In this document: positions 6,192 to 11,969 of the stretch, one piece after another | Layout of the letters: the number at the start of each line of letters is the position of its first letter | Position numbering within the stretch: position 1 is the stretch's first letter | Origin: an uncultured Collinsella sp. | GTDB lineage: Bacteria > Actinomycetota > Coriobacteriia > Coriobacteriales > Coriobacteriaceae | NCBI GenBank assembly: GCA_902470265.1 | Contig: CABRFW010000033.1 | Coordinates: forward strand, 1 to 11,969 | Direction of reading: 5' to 3' | Length of the DNA: 11,969 nucleotides | Made by a program: the position numbers and the translations under genes | Notes under the pieces: model-generated | The model's database searches: none | Told to the model about the DNA's origin: nothing | Seen by the model: the letters and a program-made list of their open reading frames with translations, nothing else

Positions 6192-7980
6192 CGAGCGCCG
6201 CTTTCGCCGAAAGAGTTTAGCCGCAGTGGGCATCGGCATCGTGGCCAGCGTTGCCCTACTGAGTCTGCTCTATATAGTCGGCACGCATCGCTGCCTTGAT
6301 AAAACGCTTGGGTTCGGCCAGGAAACCATGGTGTTTTTAAAAAATGCCTGCGAAAAATATGACCGATATGAACAGGGAAGAAAAACCGAGGCGACGCACA
6401 ATTTGGATGCGGCGCTCGAGTCGTTTGCGACGTTCTTGCCGCCTGATCGATTTGAAGTCAACGACGATCTGGTCGAGGAATATGTCCATACCGAGAGCCT
6501 TTCGGGAATGTTGGTCATGGACGCCGATGGTCATATGGTCGCCCATTACGATATCGACGGCCGCGATCCACTCATGCTGTGGCGAGAGGAGCTGGCCTGT
6601 TCGTCGATCGCATCGATGTATCGAGGGTCCAAAGTTTCCTACTCGACCGCTGTCGAGCGCCGCGGTGTCGACTTTGCCGTGAGTGCCGTTCCATACGGTG
6701 ATGGGGTGGCGTTGGGGTATCGATCCCTTGCGGCTGAGCCCGCCGATGACTATTCATACACGATCGCCGACGTCCTTGTGAACAACACGTTCCATCAGAG
6801 TCCAACAGTGCTTGTGATGCGCGATGCGCAAATCGTTTCTTCAAACGATTCGACCATCGATATAACCCTTGCCCGGCTTCTCGCCGATAGCGGAATTGAC
6901 TGGAAAGACGAGGGCGTAACACGTATCGATTATCGGGGGACCACCTTATATGCCGTGCGTGCGGCATATAAGGACTACCGCCTGTTTGCGCTATATCCCA
7001 AATCTGAGGTCATGTCTGACAGGATTTCATTTGTCGCCGTCGGCGTCTTGGTGTGCCTTGCGTTTTGGGTCGTGGTACTGTTGGCTCGAAATATCGCTGA
7101 CCACCGCAATTTGGTCGAAAAGGATAAACAGCTCGGCATTATCAATGCCATAAGCGCCATCTACGATTCGACCTTCCTTTTGCATCTTGACACCCTCGAG
7201 ATCGAGGGAATCAATATGTCGCCGGCGATAGCGAAGATGTTTGCCGAGCATAGCGAGGCATATGACTTTATGGACACGGTCTGCCGGGATATCGTGAGCC
7301 CCGAAAGCCGCGAAGCGGTTGTGGGGCTCGTAGATATAAGTACGCTTCGTGAACGCATGGAGGGCGTACCGTACTTGGCTGCCGAGGTGCGAGATTGTCG
7401 AGGCACTTGGTACTCGCTACAGGTTGTCCCCCAGCATCGCGATGAGCAAGGCCGGTTGGATTCGGTCGTCGTGGCGACGCACAACATATCGATGGTCAAG
7501 CATGCCGAGGAGCTGTCATACCAAGATAAACTGACGGGGCTTCGCAACCGCAACTATCTGGAATCGCGTGGAGATAGCCTGGTAAACGAGGACTTGCCAG
7601 TGAGCGTGATTATGGTGGACTGTAATTATCTCAAGCGGACCAACGACATTTATGGTCACGAGATGGGGGATGAACTGCTGCGACGGACGGCGTCCGTGCT
7701 GCGGCGGGTGGCTGGTGCGGATTACCTGCCGATGCGTGTTGGTGGCGACGAGTTTTTGCTGGTTTGCCCCCATACTGACAACGAGTCTGCGCTCGGGCTG
7801 GAACAGGATCTTCGTCTCGGTCTTGCCGCGGTAAGCGATGAGACCCTGACGGTCAGCGCATCGATTGGCGTGGCGACCGTCGAGACGGCTGGAAATACGC
7901 TGGCCGATGTATATCGCGTCGCCGACCACAATATGTATCGGGAGAAGCGCATGGTCCACGTACAGGGTGCGGACTGCTAA
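6181..7980 (+). CDS. Membrane diguanylate cyclase (Cache-like sensor, PAS-like, GGDEF)
   Basis: 599 residues; makes c-di-GMP from two GTP. TM1 is at about 13-34 and TM2 at 282-304. Between them is an extracellular region of about 245 residues with two similar sheet-like parts (GMLVMDADGHMV and TVLVMRDAQIV), consistent with a double Cache fold. A PAS-like linker (about 318-440) leads to GGDEF from 446 (SYQDKLTGLRNR). The active-site motif GGDEF is intact at 521-525. The metal-binding Asp in VDCNYLK, the ND pair and YGHEMGD are present, so it should be active. The inhibitory RxxD site is not conserved: the equivalent positions are Gly512 and Tyr515. Start: ATG with AAGGA 8 bases upstream, overlapping the binding-protein gene by 11 bases; an in-frame GTG at 6130 would lie deeper in that gene. 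The overlap implies translational coupling and a shared pathway. Confidence 0.92.
   Translation: MTNDERRFRRKSLAAVGIGIVASVALLSLLYIVGTHRCLDKTLGFGQETMVFLKNACEKYDRYEQGRKTEATHNLDAALESFATFLPPDRFEVNDDLVEEYVHTESLSGMLVMDADGHMVAHYDIDGRDPLMLWREELACSSIASMYRGSKVSYSTAVERRGVDFAVSAVPYGDGVALGYRSLAAEPADDYSYTIADVLVNNTFHQSPTVLVMRDAQIVSSNDSTIDITLARLLADSGIDWKDEGVTRIDYRGTTLYAVRAAYKDYRLFALYPKSEVMSDRISFVAVGVLVCLAFWVVVLLARNIADHRNLVEKDKQLGIINAISAIYDSTFLLHLDTLEIEGINMSPAIAKMFAEHSEAYDFMDTVCRDIVSPESREAVVGLVDISTLRERMEGVPYLAAEVRDCRGTWYSLQVVPQHRDEQGRLDSVVVATHNISMVKHAEELSYQDKLTGLRNRNYLESRGDSLVNEDLPVSVIMVDCNYLKRTNDIYGHEMGDELLRRTASVLRRVAGADYLPMRVGGDEFLLVCPHTDNESALGLEQDLRLGLAAVSDETLTVSASIGVATVETAGNTLADVYRVADHNMYREKRMVHVQGADC
6944..6973. 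repeat. Perfect 12-bp inverted repeat inside the cyclase gene
   Basis: CCTTATATGCCG (6944-6955) and its exact reverse complement (6962-6973) are separated by six bases. It lies in the part coding for the extracellular domain (LYAVRAAYKDY). There is no T-run, so it does not look like a terminator. Chance is possible but unlikely for a stem this long and tight. Confidence 0.75.
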
Positions 7981-7997
7981 TCTTGCCCCCGCCAGTC

Positions 7998-8028
7998 CAA
8001 GCATCGTAGGATGTTGAATCGGTGCTTG
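7998..8028 (+). terminator. Probable terminator hairpin after the cyclase gene
   Basis: A 9-bp stem, CAAGCATCG with CGGTGCTTG (one T-G pair), and a 13-base loop, 18 bases after the cyclase stop. No T-run follows. The arms CCCCGCC (7987-7993) and GGCGGGG (8047-8053) could close an outer stem around it. Judged by position and by the GTCCAAGC left arm, which also occurs in the 5040-5077 terminator. Confidence 0.4.
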
Positions 8029-8052
8029 CGATAATAAGTCGGTCCAGGCGGG

Positions 8053-8058
8053 GATAAT
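8053..8058 (+). promoter_or_regulatory. Weak -10-like box before the TSCPD gene
   Basis: GATAAT (5 of 6 to TATAAT) lies 36 bases before the ATG. The nearest -35-like TTGCGA (8026-8031) is 21 bases away, which is too far for a standard promoter. A second GATAAT is at 8030-8035. Offered only because the hairpin upstream implies a new transcript starts here. Confidence 0.22.
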
Positions 8059-8093
8059 AGACGTCTGAAATATCTTTCTGAGAGGGGATCTCA

Positions 8094-8357
8094 ATGATTA
8101 GTTTTGACTACAAGCCTCAGGGTGTATGCTCTCGCAATATTCACCTCAATCTCTCTGACGATGGCAGCAAGGTGCTGGGCGTCGAGTTTACCGGCGGCTG
8201 CGATGGCAACCTCAAGGCCATCTCCAGGCTGGTCGAAGGCGCTCCCGCCGATCGCGTAATCGAGGTTCTCGCCGGTAATACCTGCGGTATGAAAAAGACC
8301 TCTTGCGCCGATCAGCTTACGCGCGCTATCGAGGCCGCTCGCGCAGAGATCGCCTAA
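8094..8357 (+). CDS. Small TSCPD-domain protein (four-cysteine, TIGR03905-like)
   Basis: 87 residues, cytosolic, no signal peptide. It matches the stand-alone TSCPD family: an N-terminal YKPQGVCS, the GGCDGN turn, GNTCG, and the block TSCAD at 69-73, with cysteines at 12, 36, 64 and 71. The same domain occurs at the C-terminus of some B12-dependent ribonucleotide reductases, where the cysteines are thought to bind metal or take part in redox. The function of the stand-alone form is unknown. The start is secure: AGAGGGG ends six bases before the ATG. The stop TAA overlaps the ATG of the next gene by one base (TAATG), so the two are probably translated together. Confidence 0.88.
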   Translation: MISFDYKPQGVCSRNIHLNLSDDGSKVLGVEFTGGCDGNLKAISRLVEGAPADRVIEVLAGNTCGMKKTSCADQLTRAIEAARAEIA

Positions 8358-9568
8358 TGAGCATCGCTGATCGCTTTAAGAATGGAATAACGCGTCGAGG
8401 TTTTGTGCTGGGTGGCGCCGCTACCGGTGCTGCTGCCGTACTGGCCGGTTGCTCGAAAAAAACGGGCACGAGTGATGACGCCGCTGGCGAGCCGCAGGTT
8501 ATCAAGGACGATTCGAAGATTGTCTCGATCACCGATGAGTACGAAGCTGTCGATATCGATCTTGAGCCTGCGGCCTCGTGGACGCTGCCGCTGGGCACGC
8601 TGCTGTACTACTGCGATGGCGACTACGCTGCCGCGATGATGGCGCCCGCTTCTGCCCTGCATGCCAATACGCTTGGTGTGCTCAACCTAGGCGATGGCTC
8701 GCTTACCACACTTATTGAGGATCCCATTGAGGGAACCGGTTATGCGTTTTACGACGTTCGCGCGGGCGATGGCGTGTTCGCGTGGGTCGAGATGAACTTT
8801 GCCAATGCGTCCTGGAAACTCTATGCGCAAAACCTTGCAGGCTCCTCCCTTACCGGCAACGCTGTCGAGCTCGACCGCGGTGGCGAAAACTACGATCCGC
8901 CGCTCTTCACAGCGTATGGGTCGTCGGTCATCTGGTATAAGATGCCTTCGTCCGGCGGCACCAAGACGAGTAACGATTCGTACTGCTACCGTCAGTCGCC
9001 CAGCGAGTCCAAGCCTGAGACTATTTGGAAGTCGACGGGCCGTTTCGCATCCGCCCCGCGTGTGAGCGACGGCATCCTGACCATCTCGCCCCGCGTGCAC
9101 AATGATGAGGGCGTCTATTACGGTATGACGGCGATCGACCTGACTGACGGCAACAACACGAAGCGAGCTCAGCTGGTGCTGCCTTCGTCGGTTTCGCCTT
9201 TCGAGGCCGTGTATATGGGCGACACCTTCGTGTTCTCCATTGAGGCGACGTATAGCGGTGTGGGTAGCTTGGGCAATATGGGCACCTATATCGGTAGCGA
9301 GGGCGGGCCGTACCTCTTCCTTTCGCGTGAGCCGCTCGCGTGCGCCGCGGGAAGGAAAAATAAATACCTGGTTAAAGTTCAGGCGTCGCATTTTTTGATT
9401 GACACTTCGGCTAAGACCTACGGCTCGCTTCTGTCGCCCGACCGAGCCTTGGAGTATGGCGATTATCCTGCTACGGCGGGTAAATCGAGCTCGTTCTTAA
9501 CGTACGCAACGGTGCGTAACAGTCAGGGGATTCCCGAGACGGTTACCGCTCGCTTGTTCTCTCTTTAG
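8357..9568 (+). CDS. Tat-exported lipoprotein of unknown function
   Basis: 403 residues. The N-terminus has a twin-arginine motif (TRRGFVLGG, Arg13-Arg14) followed by an Ala-rich core and the lipobox LAGC with Cys32, so it should be exported folded and lipid-anchored outside the membrane. After a short linker the mature part is rich in short beta-like segments with aromatic and Gly turns (FYDVRAGDGVFAWVE, SSVIWYKMP, YGMTAIDLTDG), which recalls a beta-propeller; no catalytic motif is recognised. The start overlaps the TSCPD stop by one base, with no clear Shine-Dalgarno of its own, so translation is probably coupled. A start at 8303 would add 18 residues before the Tat signal and is not preferred. 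The gene precedes a two-component system but is separated from it by 153 bases, a hairpin and a possible promoter. Tat use may mean it carries a cofactor or folds before export. Confidence 0.85.
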   Translation: MSIADRFKNGITRRGFVLGGAATGAAAVLAGCSKKTGTSDDAAGEPQVIKDDSKIVSITDEYEAVDIDLEPAASWTLPLGTLLYYCDGDYAAAMMAPASALHANTLGVLNLGDGSLTTLIEDPIEGTGYAFYDVRAGDGVFAWVEMNFANASWKLYAQNLAGSSLTGNAVELDRGGENYDPPLFTAYGSSVIWYKMPSSGGTKTSNDSYCYRQSPSESKPETIWKSTGRFASAPRVSDGILTISPRVHNDEGVYYGMTAIDLTDGNNTKRAQLVLPSSVSPFEAVYMGDTFVFSIEATYSGVGSLGNMGTYIGSEGGPYLFLSREPLACAAGRKNKYLVKVQASHFLIDTSAKTYGSLLSPDRALEYGDYPATAGKSSSFLTYATVRNSQGIPETVTARLFSL

Positions 9569-9627
9569 TCTCCGAGGGGTTAAAAAGGCGTCGACAGGGG
9601 AATAAGCGCGTTGTGACTATGAGTACC

Positions 9628-9666
9628 GCCCGCCGAGCTATCGCACCCATGCGATACCCGGTGGGC
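9628..9666 (+). terminator. Two-part hairpin between the lipoprotein and regulator genes
   Basis: Outer stem GCCCGCCG/CGGTGGGC (9628-9635 with 9659-9666, one G-T pair) and inner perfect stem TATCGCA/TGCGATA (9639-9645 with 9650-9656) with loop CCCA. It lies 59 bases past the lipoprotein stop. No T-run follows, so a role as terminator is likely by position but not certain. Confidence 0.5.
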
Positions 9667-9676
9667 TCAGGTGCGT

Positions 9677-9682
9677 TAAAAT
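9677..9682 (+). promoter_or_regulatory. Putative -10 box for the two-component operon
   Basis: TAAAAT (5 of 6 to TATAAT) lies 39 bases before the regulator ATG. No good -35 is found 16-18 bases upstream, where the hairpin arm lies, so the promoter may need an activator, possibly the regulator itself. Confidence 0.33.
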
Positions 9683-9721
9683 GAGCTTGTTCTTAGCTAA
9701 TTGAGACAGGGGGGCCGTGTT

Positions 9722-10444
9722 ATGGCTTCAGATGCAAAAAAGATTCTGCTGGTCGAGGATGAGAAGGCAATCCGTGACGCTGTCGCTGCCTATCTCGAGC
9801 GCGAGGGCTATTGGGTTGTGGGCGTGGGCGACGGCCAGTCCGCTATCGAGGAGTTCGAGAAGCATCAGTTCGACCTGGTCGTGCTCGACCTCATGCTCCC
9901 CAAGATTCCCGGCGAGCGCGTTTGCCGCACCATTCGCGACACCTCGGATGTTCCCATCATTATGCTGACGGCCAAGGGCGAGATCGAGGACCGTATTATC
10001 GGTCTCGAGCTCGGTGCCGACGACTACCTGATCAAGCCGTTCTCGCCGCGCGAGCTTGTCGCGCGCGTGCGCGCCTTGTTCCGCCGTGCCCACCAGGCCG
10101 ATGAGCCGGCCGTCGAGGTGCTCGACTTTGGCGATCTGGTCATTGACATCTCGGGCCACAAGATTTTGGTCGAGGGCAAGGAAGTCGACCTGACGGCTTC
10201 CGAGTTCAAGCTGCTCACCACGCTTGCCCGTCACCCCGGCCGCGTCTACAACCGCATGGAGCTGGTCGAGAAGGTGCTCGGCTACGACTTTGAGGGTTAC
10301 GAGCGCACCATCGACAGCCACGTGAAGAACCTTCGCGCCAAGCTGGGCGACGACCCCAAGAAGCCCAAGTGGCTCTACACCGTCCACGGTGTCGGCTATC
10401 GCTTCGAGGCTCCGACCAAGACCGATAAGTCGGACGAGAAATAA
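9722..10444 (+). CDS. OmpR/PhoB-family response regulator
   Basis: 240 residues, cytosolic DNA-binding transcription factor. The receiver domain (about 6-120) has the acidic pair Glu12-Asp13, the phospho-acceptor Asp56 (VVLDLMLP), Thr83 (MLTAKG) and Lys105 (LIKPF): a full set of active-site residues. The winged-helix output domain (about 132-231) shows DLTASEFKLL, YERTIDSHVKNLRAKLG and the closing VHGVGYRFE. The start is the ATG with AGGGGGG seven bases upstream; an in-frame TTG at 9701 would add seven residues but has no comparable site. It is followed after 12 bases by the kinase gene, its probable partner. Target genes cannot be read from this window. Confidence 0.96.
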   Translation: MASDAKKILLVEDEKAIRDAVAAYLEREGYWVVGVGDGQSAIEEFEKHQFDLVVLDLMLPKIPGERVCRTIRDTSDVPIIMLTAKGEIEDRIIGLELGADDYLIKPFSPRELVARVRALFRRAHQADEPAVEVLDFGDLVIDISGHKILVEGKEVDLTASEFKLLTTLARHPGRVYNRMELVEKVLGYDFEGYERTIDSHVKNLRAKLGDDPKKPKWLYTVHGVGYRFEAPTKTDKSDEK

Positions 10445-10456
10445 AGGAAATCACAT

Positions 10457-11969
10457 ATGACACCTGCGCGCTTTGAAATCGGGCAAAAGCATAAGCAGGA
10501 GAACGAGGCGGGTTCCAAGGCTAGTTGGAACACGCCTCGTTCCGATTCACGGCCAACGATGAGCTATCCCTCGCGCATGGCCCTGGCTTTTGCCCTGACA
10601 TCGCTCATGACGGTATTGGTGCTGGTGGGCGTAGTCTCCGTTGTATGGGGCACGGTTTTTACGGATTACACGCGCTCCAATATTGTCGAAATCGCCAATT
10701 CCGCTGCCGAAAAGTTGGCAACGTCATATGAGGAAAACGGTTCTTGGACCGCGGGGGAGCTGCGTACGGTCGCGACATCGAGCTTGGTGTCCGACGATCT
10801 GGGTATGCAGGTCGTCAATAAAAAGGGCGTCATCGTCTACGACGACTCGTGGCCCTCGGCAAGCGCTACTGCCGATGTACGCGAAAATCAGGTGACAACC
10901 GACGGTACGAGCGGAAAGAAGGCGTCGCACAGCCCAGTCTCGTCTGCTCCCACCGATTCCAATAGCGTTGCCAACGTTGAGATCGTGACATCCTCCGGCG
11001 AGCACGTGGGTCAGGTCAAATTGTGGGCGATTGGCTCCGATGCCCTGCTCACCAGGGCAGACTCAGCATTCAGAGAGAAGACCTTTAACGCCATGGCCCT
11101 TGCCGCGGTTGTGGCCGTCTGCATCTCGGTCGTTATCGGAGCGCTCATGTCGCGCATGCTCACCAAGCCGATTCATCGTATTACCAGCACCGCCAAGCAG
11201 ATTCGCGATGGAGACCTGTCCGCTCGTACGGGCTTGCGCGGCGATGATGAGATCGATCAGCTGGGAGAGACCTTCGACGAGATGGCCACCTCACTCGAGA
11301 AGGACATGAAGCACGAGAAGCGCCTGACCTCTGATGTTGCCCATGAGCTGCGCACGCCGCTCATGGCAATGCTGGCAACGGTCGAGGCTATGCAAGATGG
11401 CGTGTACCCCACCGATGACGAGCATCTGGAGACGGTCGCTTCCGAGACGCGTCGCCTGGCCCGTCTGGTGCAGCAGATGCTCGACCTGTCGCGCATGGAA
11501 AACAGTACCGCGCCGCTCAACCTGGAGCCGGTGGACATGGTGCCGTTTGTGCGTTCGATTGTGAATGGCCAGGAGCGCCTGTTTGCCGACCGTGACCTGC
11601 GTTTGCGCTTTGCAGATGAGACGCAGGGTCACGATGACGTTGTCGAGGCCGATCCCGACATGATCACGCAATGCGTCATCAACCTCATGAGTAATGCCAT
11701 GCGCTATACCCCCGAGGGCGGATGGGTCGTGGTGTCGGTGCTCAGTGACCGTAAACACGTCGATATTGCGGTCTCGGACACGGGCATTGGAATCGCCAAG
11801 GAAGACCTGTCGCGCATCTTCGGTCGTTTTTGGCGTGCCGACGCCAGTCGCGCCCGCGAGGCGGGCGGTCTGGGCGTGGGCCTCGCCGTGACCAAGCAGA
11901 TTGTCGAGCGTCATCATGGCTACATATCCGTGGAGTCGGAGCTTGGAAAGGGTACGACTTTTACGATTC
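10457..11969 (+). CDS. Sensor histidine kinase, partner of the regulator (3' end outside the window)
   Basis: Open for 504 codons and still open at the window end. A long N-terminal tail (1-40) precedes TM1 (about 41-65). An extracellular sensor of about 145 residues (with VVNKKGVIVYDD) is followed by TM2 (about 212-235) and HAMP (about 236-285). The H-box SDVAHELRTPL has His296 as phosphorylation site. The ATPase domain has the N-box NLMSNAMRY (409-417), G1 SDTGIGI (Asp441) and G2 GGLGVGLAV, and breaks off in GKGTTFTI, so only a few residues are likely missing. The overall plan is that of BaeS/CpxA-like envelope sensors. The ATG has AAAGGA seven to eight bases upstream. A second ATG at 10559 (residue 35) would remove most of the tail and leave the hairpin at 10501-10542 in a leader, but it has no visible ribosome-binding site. 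Confidence 0.94.
   Translation, partial: MTPARFEIGQKHKQENEAGSKASWNTPRSDSRPTMSYPSRMALAFALTSLMTVLVLVGVVSVVWGTVFTDYTRSNIVEIANSAAEKLATSYEENGSWTAGELRTVATSSLVSDDLGMQVVNKKGVIVYDDSWPSASATADVRENQVTTDGTSGKKASHSPVSSAPTDSNSVANVEIVTSSGEHVGQVKLWAIGSDALLTRADSAFREKTFNAMALAAVVAVCISVVIGALMSRMLTKPIHRITSTAKQIRDGDLSARTGLRGDDEIDQLGETFDEMATSLEKDMKHEKRLTSDVAHELRTPLMAMLATVEAMQDGVYPTDDEHLETVASETRRLARLVQQMLDLSRMENSTAPLNLEPVDMVPFVRSIVNGQERLFADRDLRLRFADETQGHDDVVEADPDMITQCVINLMSNAMRYTPEGGWVVVSVLSDRKHVDIAVSDTGIGIAKEDLSRIFGRFWRADASRAREAGGLGVGLAVTKQIVERHHGYISVESELGKGTTFTI
10501..10542 (+). repeat. 18-bp hairpin at the regulator/kinase junction
   Basis: Arms 10501-10518 and 10525-10542 pair at 17 of 18 positions (only G10511/A10532 mismatched) around a six-base loop GGCTAG. 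It begins 57 bases after the regulator stop and lies inside the first 29 codons of the kinase frame. It has terminator-like strength but no T-run (CCGATTCA follows). It may reduce kinase expression relative to the regulator, or stabilise the regulator part of the mRNA. Confidence 0.85.

Noticed and set aside
5640..6239. 199-codon minus-strand frame under the binding-protein gene
   Set aside because: Shadow of the + strand gene; no start signal and no recognisable domain.
9708..9714. AGGGGGG run as a second slippage tract
   Set aside because: Only six G, and it is well explained as the Shine-Dalgarno of the response regulator.
1..11969. Mobile element, CRISPR array, tRNA or phage remnant
   Set aside because: No spaced direct-repeat array, transposase, integrase, attachment site or cloverleaf was found; the composition change in the surface gene stays within one intact frame.

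Overview
The window is high-GC Gram-positive DNA, most likely from a gut Coriobacteriia such as Collinsella. This is an inference from codon use, the Tat and lipoprotein signals, the LAxTG-type anchor and the mix of genes, not from a marker gene. All genes I can support lie on the + strand. Order: purB (18-1361); a 1.1 kaa repeat-rich surface protein (1655-5005); a structured non-coding stretch with two terminators (5006-5312); an overlapping pair of an orphan solute-binding protein and a membrane diguanylate cyclase (5313-7980); a TSCPD-domain protein that overlaps a Tat-exported lipoprotein by one base (8094-9568); and an OmpR-type response regulator followed by its histidine kinase, which is cut by the window end (9722-11969).

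Functionally there is one housekeeping gene (adenylosuccinate lyase), one wall-anchored Ig-like protein, and two envelope-sensing modules. In the first module a periplasmic-type binding protein, with no ABC permease or ATPase beside it, overlaps a two-TM Cache-like/PAS-like/GGDEF protein. This suggests ligand sensing feeding into c-di-GMP. The second module is a classical two-component system, preceded by a lipoprotein of unknown function.

The most interesting signals are regulatory. A run of nine G sits inside the spacer of the only plausible promoter of the surface protein, a layout known from phase-variable promoters. The N-terminal 490 residues of that protein are more AT-rich than the rest, as if the exposed part had been swapped. 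A strong intrinsic terminator stands 28 bases before the binding-protein/cyclase operon, behind a GC-rich foldable leader. An 18-bp hairpin with one mismatch lies just inside the histidine kinase reading frame, directly after the regulator gene, and a perfect 12-bp hairpin lies inside the cyclase gene. No tRNA, rRNA, insertion sequence, integrase or CRISPR array was seen.
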